A DNA stretch of 56,263 nucleotides from RGIG1902 sp034926865 (lineage in GTDB: Bacteria; Bacillota; Clostridia; Oscillospirales; Butyricicoccaceae). Numbering within the stretch: position 1 is the first letter of the stretch; every line of letters starts with the position of its first letter. The notes under the pieces are model-generated. The model saw only the letters and a program-made list of their open reading frames with translations, was not told the DNA's origin and ran no database searches. A program made the translations under genes and the position numbers. This document shows positions 41,899 through 50,345 of the stretch, in pieces. The stretch is from the NCBI GenBank assembly GCA_034926865.1, contig JAYFQP010000023.1, positions 1-56,263 on the forward strand, in the 5' to 3' direction.

Positions 41899-42035
41899 TA
41901 TCTTGCCTCCTTTCACATCCTTTTTGAAGTATCTGCACATTTTCAATGTATATTCGGCTTATAGTAAAAAACAAACTGAAGCCTTGAATTGAACCCTTAC
42001 TTTTATAAAAAAGGGTGTTTCCTTTGCCTTAGTAT

Positions 42036-42070
42036 AAAGGCCGCGAATATACAAAATACCCGCGGCCTTT
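42036..42070. terminator. Terminator between convergent-free genes at 42.05 kb
   Basis: AAAGGCCGCG / CGCGGCCTTT, a perfect 10-bp stem with a 15-nt loop, lies 53 bases downstream of the zinc-ribbon gene stop. The U-run is better on the plus strand (TTTTTA) than on the minus strand, so direction is uncertain. Confidence 0.65.
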
Positions 42071-42122
42071 TTATGCAGTTAGCTTTTATTAACAATTATT
42101 CCTCTATCATTTAAGAACTCCC

Positions 42123-44015
42123 TCACTGCTTCCCGGCTCCGCCGCTATCAGTATTCTGTTCTGCTTCATATGTGCAAGAACTTATGAATTCCCAATTATA
42201 TTGTGCGTCACTGGTTCTGTCTTTTCGGTAATACAACAAACTTAGTGTACCATTGGAATATGTAAGAGTTACATCGTCTGCTATTGTTATTTCATTAGGA
42301 AAGGATGACAAGGTTTTCGAAAACTTCTTAGAACTATCGGAACAATATAAATCACCATTACTTAAATAATATCCCGGATATTCTACTGTCCCGGATATTG
42401 TAACCGTCCCATCACCATTAATAATACATTTAACAATTAGATTACCCTCAAAATCATTGCTGGATGAATCCTCCCAACAATTATAATAGGATGAAGTCTT
42501 AGATAATCCTTGAGCTTTTGCAACTGTTGCCCCTGTTGCCTTCCATTTACCGCACATATCAACAAAAGAACTATATTTATCAAGCAGGCTGACCCGGCTT
42601 GAAACGCTGACCCCATTATATGAAAACTCATTTGGTAAATTATTATAGAGGTTTTTAGCGATAGACAAATCCCCTGACTTAAAATAATCTTCTGCCAATA
42701 AAAGTTTACAGGAATTTATATACGAATCATCTAAATTAAAATAGTTTTTATCAACTAAATTAAACTCAGTTAAGGCGTCTTTATAATAACCATATTTCAA
42801 AAACTGTATCCCTGCAATATAGTGACAATACGTCAAACTCTCGGGCATGGTCAGTTGCTTAAATACATTTTGTGCCTGAGAATAGTTTTCCTGACTTAAC
42901 AGAAGTTTGCCAATTTCAAGCACTTTTTCATAACTGTTGTTATAATCTAAGGACAACATGAATTCCTCAGCCGCCTGTACATAGTCTTGATCTACCAAAT
43001 AGTCCGCCCCCATAGTATAATGCACTTCTTGCAGTTTTACTGTTGCATCAAGATAATCGTCGGCCAATTTATATTCGCTGCTGGCCTCTTGATAATCTCC
43101 CAATGAGAAGCTACTCTCGGCGTTTTTATAATGCTGCGCTTTTACGGCCAATATTTGCTTTTCATTTGCGTCACGAAAATCTCCTGCTTCTGCATAATAC
43201 CTTTTCGCTTCTTCATAATCTCCTTTGGAAAATGCTTTATCACCATTTCTATAATGAGAAAAAGGAATAACAGCGTTATTCAGCACAGAATATAAGAAAA
43301 CAGCGCATACGATAGCTATGGCAGATACCCAACCAATTTTTTTGCTTCTGCTCCGCCTCAAGTCATATCCGCTTTTACACAATTCAGCTTTTTCTGGCGA
43401 ATCACGATAATCTCCAAGCTTTTGAAATTCTTTTCTTACATTTTCCCAATCGCTAAGGAATTTACATTGATCCATTTTTTTACAGGCCTGTTCATAGAAC
43501 GGATAATATATTTTTTCTTTACAAATATCTGCATATTTCTTAGAATCTTTGTAATCTTTAAATGATTTGAACTTTACAAACAGTGATTTGTAATCGCCAA
43601 TATTACAGGAGCTATTAACAAGCGACACCGCTTCAGAATAATCCTTCTCCAATTTTTCAGCAGCAAAGATATTTTCTATTTTATTGTCGCATGTATTCAT
43701 ATTATCACATGAAAACTTATAATCGCCTAATATTTCAAATTGAGACTTTAAGTATTCCCATTCGTCTATGGTTGCAGCGCTATCCATCTTGGAAATACAT
43801 TGCGTATAGAAAGGCTCGACTATGTCAAAAGGCGCTAATATAGCCTTAGAATCAATTAACCTATAACCGCAGTTGTTACATCTCTCTTTATGAATATTGC
43901 ATAGCTTACCACACTCTGGGCAAATAATCGCAGTGCGCTCAAAGCCGCAATGCGGGCAGGTTAATGCAGTGTCAGACACTTCCTCCCCACATTCTATGCA
44001 TTTTATCAGTGCCAT
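42123..44015 (-). CDS. Zinc-ribbon and TPR-like repeat membrane protein
   Basis: 630 aa from the ATG at 44015 (GAGGTG upstream). The first 55 residues hold zinc ribbons: CIECGEEV..CPHCG, then CPECGKLC and CNNCGYRL. A cytoplasmic region with repeated F..LGDYxdS motifs follows, then one transmembrane helix (about residues 225-246, VSAIAIVCAVFLYSVL). The outer region has at least six TPR-like units of the form GDYxxAxxxYxxAGDFxDA, with a small beta-rich C-terminal domain (about 530-620). It probably acts as a scaffold; no enzyme motif is seen. Such proteins are common in gut clostridia but uncharacterised. Confidence 0.82.
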   Translation of the reverse strand: MALIKCIECGEEVSDTALTCPHCGFERTAIICPECGKLCNIHKERCNNCGYRLIDSKAILAPFDIVEPFYTQCISKMDSAATIDEWEYLKSQFEILGDYKFSCDNMNTCDNKIENIFAAEKLEKDYSEAVSLVNSSCNIGDYKSLFVKFKSFKDYKDSKKYADICKEKIYYPFYEQACKKMDQCKFLSDWENVRKEFQKLGDYRDSPEKAELCKSGYDLRRSRSKKIGWVSAIAIVCAVFLYSVLNNAVIPFSHYRNGDKAFSKGDYEEAKRYYAEAGDFRDANEKQILAVKAQHYKNAESSFSLGDYQEASSEYKLADDYLDATVKLQEVHYTMGADYLVDQDYVQAAEEFMLSLDYNNSYEKVLEIGKLLLSQENYSQAQNVFKQLTMPESLTYCHYIAGIQFLKYGYYKDALTEFNLVDKNYFNLDDSYINSCKLLLAEDYFKSGDLSIAKNLYNNLPNEFSYNGVSVSSRVSLLDKYSSFVDMCGKWKATGATVAKAQGLSKTSSYYNCWEDSSSNDFEGNLIVKCIINGDGTVTISGTVEYPGYYLSNGDLYCSDSSKKFSKTLSSFPNEITIADDVTLTYSNGTLSLLYYRKDRTSDAQYNWEFISSCTYEAEQNTDSGGAGKQ

Positions 44016-44143
44016 CAAATCACCTCTAACAAATTATTATATTCAAGCAAAATTTCCATTAATATTATTGCAGTTTATCCTCTTATTGTCAATTCTTGCA
44101 TATTTGCAGCTTGAGATTCCTCTACAATTAACCTATGTTTTTA

Positions 44144-44162
44144 ATACAATTTATTGTATAAT
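44144..44162 (+). promoter_or_regulatory. Promoter and operator-like repeat before the PrpF gene
   Basis: ATACAA-TTTA-TTGTAT (44144-44159) is a perfect inverted repeat that overlaps a TATAAT -10 candidate (44157-44162). The -35 region is poor (TATGTT at 17 bp), which would fit an activated or repressed promoter. Confidence 0.45.
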
Positions 44163-44207
44163 AAAAATACTATTCACGCCGATTATAATGCCTTAGGAGG
44201 AAATCAG

Positions 44208-45326
44208 ATGAAAAAATATAGCTTTACCTTTATCCGAGGGGGCACCAGCCGGGCAGCGTTTTTCAAAAAACAGGACCTTCCAGATGATCAGGCAGAATGG
44301 CCCACCATCTTTCGTAGCGTCTTGGGAGTACATACGCCTGCGGATGCCGCATCCGCCACAATGGGACAAGATCTTCCCTCTCACAAAGTGGCTGTTATTT
44401 CAAAATCTGAACGTGCCGAAGCCGACGTAGAATATCACTTTTTTCAGATTGACCCAAAATCAGGCTTTGCGGATTCTCGCGGCAGCTGTGGCAACATGGC
44501 ATCTGCTGTTGCTCCTTTTGCCATTGATGAAGGAATGGTATCGGCGAGCGATGGTGAAAACCTAGTTCGTATCTATCACACAAACACCAAGAAAATTATC
44601 GAGTCTCGCGTGCAGGCAAAGAATGGACGCGCTTTAGTTCATGGCGACGTATGTATCGCCGGAGTTCCCGGGACAGGGTCGCCCATCTTGCTGGATTTTT
44701 TAAACCCCGGTGGTGGATACTCAGGAAACCTCTTCCCCACTGGCAATCCAACAGATACCATTACCCTCCCCGACAGCAGCACTATAAGGGCCACTATCAT
44801 CGATTGCGGCAATCCCTGTGCTGTTATAGATGCAGGGGATCTTGGCCTTTCTGGTTATGAAATCAGCGAGTTTGCCTCTCTTCCAGAGATTCGCAAAAAC
44901 ATTGAGATCATCCGCTGTGTCACTGCACAAATGTTAGGCCTAGTATCATACTGGGAGGACGCGCGTACAAACTCGACCTATATCCCTCAAGTAGCTATTG
45001 TATCCACTCCCGGAAGCTACACAGCAACGGATGGAACCGCTGTACATGCTGAAGATATGGACATCAACCTCCGCGCTTTCTTTACCTCTCTTCACAAGGC
45101 CTGCCCTGTCACTACCGGCATAGCAACTGCGGCATCCGCAAAGCTGCAAGGGACAGTGGCATATACCCTTGCGTGCAAAACGAACAATCCATTTATTAGA
45201 ATTGGTCATCCTAGCGGGACACTTCAGATAGGAGTCGAGTCCGATGGCCATTCAGTACAGTGCTGCACTATTCTTCGAACTTCCCGCCGCCTCTTCGACG
45301 GGCTTCTTTACACAGAGCAGGAGTAA
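44208..45326 (+). CDS. PrpF-family isomerase (aconitate / methylitaconate isomerase type)
   Basis: 372 aa from the ATG at 44208 (AGGAGG 8 nt upstream). The N-terminus KKYSFTFIRGGTSRAAFFKKQDLP is the PrpF signature; SRGSCGNMASAVAPFAIDEG and IDCGNPCAVIDAGDLG carry the two cysteines expected in the diaminopimelate-epimerase-like fold; the end has AAKLQGTVAYTL-like and IRIGHPSGTLQIGVE motifs. Known members move double bonds in aconitate-type acids. No pathway neighbours are present, so the substrate is unknown. Confidence 0.87.
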   Translation: MKKYSFTFIRGGTSRAAFFKKQDLPDDQAEWPTIFRSVLGVHTPADAASATMGQDLPSHKVAVISKSERAEADVEYHFFQIDPKSGFADSRGSCGNMASAVAPFAIDEGMVSASDGENLVRIYHTNTKKIIESRVQAKNGRALVHGDVCIAGVPGTGSPILLDFLNPGGGYSGNLFPTGNPTDTITLPDSSTIRATIIDCGNPCAVIDAGDLGLSGYEISEFASLPEIRKNIEIIRCVTAQMLGLVSYWEDARTNSTYIPQVAIVSTPGSYTATDGTAVHAEDMDINLRAFFTSLHKACPVTTGIATAASAKLQGTVAYTLACKTNNPFIRIGHPSGTLQIGVESDGHSVQCCTILRTSRRLFDGLLYTEQE

Positions 45327-45446
45327 TCAAACCCCAAAGGCATCAGAAATACATATAAACATAAGCTCTGCTCTTAAAATGCTTTTGTTTTAATCAGCCG
45401 TTTATTTCTGATGAAAACATATTTGAAGCCTTGCGATAAGCTCAAT

Positions 45447-45494
45447 ACTCCATATAATAAAAACCGCCTTAAGGCGGCTTTTATTATATGGAGT
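45447..45494. terminator. Long bidirectional terminator
   Basis: ACTCCATATAATAAAA and TTTTATTATATGGAGT flank CCGCC-TTAA-GGCGG: a stem of more than 20 bp with one A/C mismatch and built-in A and T tracts. It terminates the PrpF transcript on the plus strand. The rest of 45327-45565 shows nothing else beyond a weak ribosome site before the next gene. Confidence 0.85.
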
Positions 45495-45565
45495 AAATTT
45501 ATAATTGCGTGGTAAGCGCTCAAATGATAGAATGATCTAAACAGAATATAATAAGGAGTTTGTAA

Positions 45566-46435
45566 ATGAAGTATGAAGGACAGATTTGCCGGCCGCCTAT
45601 GGAAAAATCGTCGTTTATGCTGCCTGTGGCAGTTGGGTGTGCCTATAATCAATGTAGATTCTGCACTCTTTTCAAACATTTAGAATACCGGCTATTGCCG
45701 TTAGAGGCAATCGAGGCTGATTTGCAACGCGTAAGAGACTTAGGCGGAAATCCCGCTCAGGTGTTTCTGGGAGACGGAAATGCCTTTGGTATGGACACTT
45801 CACGGCTGCTTTGTATATTAGAAAAAGTGTTTTACTATTTTCCGAAGTGCCGCATGGTCAATATGGACGCAACAGTGACCGATATACACAATAAATCCGA
45901 TGATGAATTGAAGCAACTGCAGAAAGCCGGACTAAGGCATCTTTATCTGGGCATTGAAAGCGGCCTTGATGATGTCCTTGCTTTTATGCAAAAAGATCAT
46001 GACATCAGGCAGGCAGAACTGGATGTTTACCGTTTACAAAACGCCGGGCTCATCTATGACGCTCATATCATGACAGGGATAGCAGGAGCCGGAAGAGGGC
46101 TTGAAAACGCTACTAAACTGGCATCGTTCTTCAATCGTACACGGCCGGAGCGCGTAATCAATTTCTCCCTATTTCTCCATAGCCGTGCCCCTCTATATAA
46201 GGATATTTTATCAGGCAGCTTTATTCCGGCAAGCGAAGTTGAAAATTTGATTGAGGCACGCAGACTTTTGGAATTGATAGAGACCGATTCCATGCAATAC
46301 GATGGATTTCATGATAAGCTCGAGCTGCGTGTATGGGGAATGCTTCCGAAGGATCGGTCAAAAATGATAAAAAAGCTGGATAATTCAATAGAAATTTTCA
46401 GAAGTAAAGAACCAGTATTTTCCTATATTTTGTAG
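45566..46435 (+). CDS. Radical SAM protein
   Basis: 289 aa. The 4Fe-4S motif is GCAYNQCRFCTLFK (Cx4Cx2C at about residues 25-33), preceded by RPPMEKSSFMLPVAVG, a spacing seen in a family of radical SAM proteins with the pattern RPPxE..S..LxVTxGCxxNxCxFC. Further core motifs are VFLGDGNAF and RHLYLGIESGLDDVLAFMQK. The C-terminal part matches HemN-like proteins loosely. AAGGAG precedes the ATG. The substrate is unknown and the neighbours give no hint. Confidence 0.88.
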   Translation: MKYEGQICRPPMEKSSFMLPVAVGCAYNQCRFCTLFKHLEYRLLPLEAIEADLQRVRDLGGNPAQVFLGDGNAFGMDTSRLLCILEKVFYYFPKCRMVNMDATVTDIHNKSDDELKQLQKAGLRHLYLGIESGLDDVLAFMQKDHDIRQAELDVYRLQNAGLIYDAHIMTGIAGAGRGLENATKLASFFNRTRPERVINFSLFLHSRAPLYKDILSGSFIPASEVENLIEARRLLELIETDSMQYDGFHDKLELRVWGMLPKDRSKMIKKLDNSIEIFRSKEPVFSYIL

Positions 46436-46461
46436 ATAACAATTTTAATTATGTATGACCA

Positions 46462-46492
46462 AAAGATCGCCTTGCAAAAACAGGCGGTCTTT
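46462..46492 (+). terminator. Terminator after the radical SAM gene
   Basis: AAAGATCGCC / GGCGGTCTTT, a 10-bp stem with one G-T pair and a loop of 11 nt, 26 bases after the stop codon. The U-run is short. Confidence 0.7.
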
Positions 46493-46680
46493 AGCGGCGC
46501 AAGCAGCTGCCTAATATTTGATATTTATACTAAGATATCGAGCCGCTTAAAAGAGGCAACCAACATAAGGACAAACTCGCAAAGCTGCACAAAATAAGGG
46601 CTTTCGGCATCAGGCAAACGAATATTACGCCAGTGTATACACTAATGCCACATATTAATTGAAATATGACTGCTTTATAA

Positions 46681-46911
46681 TCAGCTCATTTTGCAGAGCT
46701 GATTAATTTTCGTTATTGTATTTTGTTTTTTATAACGAATAAAATTAACGATAGCTGCCGCTAATGATACCACCACAGTTGCGCCCTGTAATATAACTAA
46801 CGGGTCTGATAATCCGTAGTATTCAAGATTACAAATAAATGTTACAGTCCACATTACGGTAACAAAAACCCATAGGATTGGAACTATCACAGAAACCTTT
46901 TTCTTTTTCAT
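46681..46911 (-). CDS. Small membrane protein with two transmembrane helices
   Basis: 76 aa: a basic start MKKKKVS, helix 1 (VIVPILWVFVTVMWTVTFI), a short loop, helix 2 (LVILQGATVVVSLAAAIVNFI), then a basic tail RYKKQN. Composition and topology are convincing for a real small protein; AAGAAG lies 5 nt before the ATG. An inverted repeat (AATCAGCTC / GAGCTGATT, 46679-46704) overlaps the 3' end. Function unknown. Confidence 0.6.
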   Translation of the reverse strand: MKKKKVSVIVPILWVFVTVMWTVTFICNLEYYGLSDPLVILQGATVVVSLAAAIVNFIRYKKQNTITKINQLCKMS

Positions 46912-47136
46912 TGTATCTTCTTCCCGTTATACAAATAATCCGAGGTTCAAAAACGCCCATAGCTTTCTTCGATTATTGGTAAAATTATATCAGATCGAGA
47001 GGCAAAAGGAAATACATGCAACAAAACAGACAGGTTCATCCAGTCTGTTTTGCCTTATCTACACTCGATGCAGTCTCATAAGTGGCGCGGGTATTCATAA
47101 CAGATTTGGTAAAAACCAAAATACATTCCTTAAAAG

Positions 47137-47178
47137 CATACAGCCGGCAGACTCATTTCCAAATCTGCGGGCTGTATG
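47137..47178 (-). terminator. Terminator after the MBOAT gene
   Basis: CATACAGCC-g-GCAGA / TCTGC-g-GGCTGTATG stem with one internal mismatch, followed on the minus strand by CTTTTAAGG. A further repeat (CAAAACAGAC / GTCTGTTTTG) lies at about 47021-47051. The region 46912-47192 holds no convincing gene. Confidence 0.7.
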
Positions 47179-47192
47179 TTTAGTTGATAATA

Positions 47193-48722
47193 TCAGAATT
47201 GAAAATAGAGAAACGGATTATATGATCCGGTTTGAAGAAGAATAATACAGACAAAAAGCAAGATCACGCATAAAAGCCTTGATATAATAATGGTGCTTAA
47301 GCTGCTTTTTCTTTTACCCTCAACTATGCTTCCAACGGGCATTTTGCAAGCACTTAACAACCTGGCTCTAAGGGAGTAGGGAGAGCGCGGGGCAACTGAA
47401 AGTAGAATACCGAGGAGGAATGCTATAATAAATAATCCACCGAACCCTGATCGCCTAAGAATCACGGTAAGGCCGACACCCCCCGTTCCTGATATTCCGA
47501 AAGCGCCAGCCATAGCAAGCAAAGTGCTTTTTAGTGAACCAATGTCGGGAGTACGGAAAATAACCCATCCAACAGTGAAAACAAGTAAAGTGTAAATCCG
47601 TGACAATATTCTATGGCGATCGGAAAAGTGCGGGAACAGTTTTTTTTCGGCTATAAGCAAAACTCCGTAGTATACTCCCCATAAGATGAAGGTGTAGGCG
47701 GCACCATGCCATAACCCGGTGAGTGTCCAAACCACGGCCATGTTGATAATCCAATGAGGCGTCGACACGCGATTTCCGCCAAGAGGAATGTAAACATAAT
47801 CTCTAAAAAACGAAGAGAGCGACATATGCCACCTTCGCCAGAAATCTGTGACCGACCTTGCGCCATACGGATAATTGAAGTTTTCAAGATATTCAAAGCC
47901 CATCATCTGTCCCATACCGATTGCCATATCGGAGTAGCCTGAAAAATCATAATAGATTTGAATGGTGTACGCTGCGGCTGCAATCCATGCACCGAGCATC
48001 CCTACTTCAGACGCACTGTATGAGAGGATTCCATCTGCGACGGCAGAAACGGTGTTTGCTATAATCACTTTTTTCGACAGCCCTACTATAAAACGGCAGA
48101 GACCCGATGAGACCCCCGCAAGCGTTTCATGTCTGCATTCAAGCTGCTTTTCGATATCGCAATATCGCACGATCGGACCGGCGATTAGTTGAGGGAAAGC
48201 GACAAGATAAACTGCCACGGTGAATATGCTTTTCTGAGCATAAATTTGCCTCCGATATACATCAATGACATAGCTGACAATTTGAAATGTGAAGAAAGAG
48301 ATGCCGATAGGCAGTGCTATGTCCGGAATGTTGATAGATGCTCCTGTCAGGGAGCGTATGGTTGACAAAAGAAATCCCGAGTACTTGTAATACCCAAGCA
48401 GTCCAAAATTAATTATTATATCTGCTGCCATTACGAAACCGGCAAGAACACGGCGCCTATTGTAGAAACTTTCGATGAGTAGTGCCGCGACGTAGTTAAT
48501 TATTATTGAAAAGCCAATAAGCAGGAGGTTTTCAGGCTGACCCATTGCGTAAAAGAAAAGCGAGAAAACCAGCAGTACGAAGTTTCTTCCGGCTGTAGTC
48601 GGCTTGATAGAAAGCTCGCTGCTTCTTGAAGCTACTGCGCGCTCAAAAAACATAGCCACATAATAGCAAAGGAAGAAGGCCGGGAAAAACATACAGATAA
48701 ACTGAATTGATGAAAAGAGCAT
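47193..48722 (-). CDS. MBOAT-family O-acyltransferase (AlgI/DltB-like)
   Basis: 509 aa polytopic membrane protein. Diagnostic features: IALPIGISFFTFQIVSYVIDVYR, YFDFSGYSDMAIGMGQMMGFEYLENFNYPYGARSVTDFWRRWHMSLSSFFRDYVYIPLGGNR, and the catalytic His region VVWTLTGLWHGAAYTFILWGVYYG. It moves acyl (usually acetyl) groups across the membrane onto an exopolymer. It is paired with the DHHW-type protein encoded 16 bases upstream, as AlgI is with AlgJ/AlgX. The polymer is unknown. Confidence 0.93.
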   Translation of the reverse strand: MLFSSIQFICMFFPAFFLCYYVAMFFERAVASRSSELSIKPTTAGRNFVLLVFSLFFYAMGQPENLLLIGFSIIINYVAALLIESFYNRRRVLAGFVMAADIIINFGLLGYYKYSGFLLSTIRSLTGASINIPDIALPIGISFFTFQIVSYVIDVYRRQIYAQKSIFTVAVYLVAFPQLIAGPIVRYCDIEKQLECRHETLAGVSSGLCRFIVGLSKKVIIANTVSAVADGILSYSASEVGMLGAWIAAAAYTIQIYYDFSGYSDMAIGMGQMMGFEYLENFNYPYGARSVTDFWRRWHMSLSSFFRDYVYIPLGGNRVSTPHWIINMAVVWTLTGLWHGAAYTFILWGVYYGVLLIAEKKLFPHFSDRHRILSRIYTLLVFTVGWVIFRTPDIGSLKSTLLAMAGAFGISGTGGVGLTVILRRSGFGGLFIIAFLLGILLSVAPRSPYSLRARLLSACKMPVGSIVEGKRKSSLSTIIISRLLCVILLFVCIILLQTGSYNPFLYFQF

Positions 48723-48738
48723 TCTTATTTCATTCTCC

Positions 48739-50145
48739 TTAGTTTGTTGTAATTATCTGATCAAGCTCGGCATCACCGCAATAGTCGAATAGCGCTCTTT
48801 CCGAATATTGCATGTAAAGAACATCAGTTATGTTATTGTCTTTTATGAATTTGTTATAATCGAGGCCTCTATATGAGTAATCGCAATAATAATATGAATA
48901 GGTATTATCAAAGGAAGAGGCAACAAGCTCAGTAATAGAACGTGTATAACTGTCACCGAGTATCAAAAGATTTCTTCCGGTTTTATTTTCCGGATAACTG
49001 ACAGATGTTATCTGAGGATAGAATGTGCCATAGGCATTGGAATTGAGTGTTTTAACATCTGCATCTGCGAGAAGCTTTATTCTGTCAGAAACTTCGTAAA
49101 CATTTTTACCTCCGAAAAACGCTCTGTGTTCCGGAAGGCTGTAGTCATAGATCACGAAGTTATCCCAGCGGGAGTCATTTGCAATTTCGCGGGCGAAACT
49201 CCCGTAGAATTTGCATGGCGTTACCTTCAAAAGTTTTTGCGGCTGATAAACTGCCGGAAGAATATCGTTGCTTTCTTTTCTGAAAAGCTTAATTATATCT
49301 GTATATCCCTTATAGACACCTTCCGATGACCAGTGATGGTCTGTGAGATATCCTAAGTTTGCTCTGTCAGCAAGAGTATTGAGGCTAAGGTTGCCAGAGC
49401 TTACACTACTGTCCAGCCCTGAAAGATATTCGGATAGTAACCCGCTAAGCTGGTTTTCCGAATATTGATGATAATAGTAGTCAAAGTTTTCAGACATTTG
49501 AAAGCTTGTCGGAATATAGACAACGAAATTCACATTCGTGTCAGATGCAGCGATTCTATTTATCTCAGCAAGTTGACTTTTCATTACGCTTTCAAGCGTG
49601 TTTGTCGGGGTGATGCTAACTTTTTCATAATATTCTACATTGTCTCCGTTATCGAGAGAAAGTGTCACAAGGTAATAGCTGTACTCTCCAGCGCTTTTGA
49701 CATATTCAATTTTATAATCGCTCACCTTTGTGTCGGATGGAACCATAAGATACTCCGTAGTGCGTTTGTCGTCAGTAGGACCGGTTTCTGGTTCGGTCCT
49801 ATGATCATTTTTGGGTTTATTGAAAATTTCAAGAAAATAATATGCCGGTTTATTGATTTTTTCGGCAAACTTATTGTAGTTATTTACAGTGTTGATAGAG
49901 AACGGTAAATAGTTGAGGTAGATATAATCTATATGGTAACGAATTTTGTCCAATGTGGAAAAAAATGTTGATCCGGCTCCGTCAAATGTCCTTTCTGGCG
50001 TTGGCATATTTCCAACCGCGCTGTTATTTGACGAAGAATCGCCAGACATATTATGTGCTCCATATAAAACCGGCGCACTGATTGCAAGCGCAACAAGTAC
50101 TACTATGATGAACGCGGTAAATAATATATTAATTACTTTCTTCAT
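48739..50145 (-). CDS. DHHW/SGNH-like O-acetylation partner protein (AlgJ/AlgX type)
   Basis: 468 aa from the ATG at 50145. It has an N-terminal membrane anchor (INILFTAFIIVVLVALAISAPVL) and an extracytoplasmic domain. The motif YLTDHHWSSEGVYKGYTDI contains the conserved DHHW, and LLILGDSYTRSI is the SGNH-type nucleophile block (GDS). Together these match the DHHW family that receives acetyl groups from the MBOAT partner and transfers them to polysaccharide. A longer frame to 50304 lacks a ribosome site. A tandem GTGTGACA element lies upstream. Confidence 0.87.
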   Translation of the reverse strand: MKKVINILFTAFIIVVLVALAISAPVLYGAHNMSGDSSSNNSAVGNMPTPERTFDGAGSTFFSTLDKIRYHIDYIYLNYLPFSINTVNNYNKFAEKINKPAYYFLEIFNKPKNDHRTEPETGPTDDKRTTEYLMVPSDTKVSDYKIEYVKSAGEYSYYLVTLSLDNGDNVEYYEKVSITPTNTLESVMKSQLAEINRIAASDTNVNFVVYIPTSFQMSENFDYYYHQYSENQLSGLLSEYLSGLDSSVSSGNLSLNTLADRANLGYLTDHHWSSEGVYKGYTDIIKLFRKESNDILPAVYQPQKLLKVTPCKFYGSFAREIANDSRWDNFVIYDYSLPEHRAFFGGKNVYEVSDRIKLLADADVKTLNSNAYGTFYPQITSVSYPENKTGRNLLILGDSYTRSITELVASSFDNTYSYYYCDYSYRGLDYNKFIKDNNITDVLYMQYSERALFDYCGDAELDQIITTN

Positions 50146-50235
50146 GAGTTCAAATTTCTCCAATCGATAAGAATAGTTTAATAACGGATAGTTTTGTCCG
50201 GTAAGAGGAAATCCTCTTTTTAACAAATGTTGAGT

Positions 50236-50270
50236 ATAATATACATTCATTGTGTGACACCAGTGTGACA
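50236..50270 (-). promoter_or_regulatory. Candidate response-regulator-controlled promoter of the DHHW-MBOAT operon
   Basis: Two identical GTGTGACA octamers (50252-50259 and 50263-50270) are spaced exactly 11 bp apart, one DNA turn, as in PhoB/PhoP/OmpR-type sites. On the minus strand they cover the -35 position of a TATTAT -10 (50241-50236). The adjacent operon encodes an OmpR-type regulator, which is the obvious candidate to bind here; this is inference. Confidence 0.5.
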
Positions 50271-50286
50271 ATTCGGAATTTTCACG

Positions 50287-50327
50287 CAAAAAACAGACCA
50301 TCATTTGAAAACGATGGCCTGTTTTTA
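50287..50327. terminator. Terminator after the histidine kinase gene
   Basis: AAAAAACAG-a-CCATC / GATGG-c-CTGTTTTT with a 10-nt loop, flanked by A and T runs, about 20 bases after the kinase stop codon on the minus strand. It separates the two-component operon from the DHHW-MBOAT operon. Confidence 0.8.
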
Positions 50328-50345
50328 CAATTTCATTATTATAAC

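Noticed and set aside
46976..47245. 89-codon plus-strand frame
   Set aside because: Runs through two inverted repeats that act as terminators and into the MBOAT 3' end on the opposite strand; composition not protein-like.
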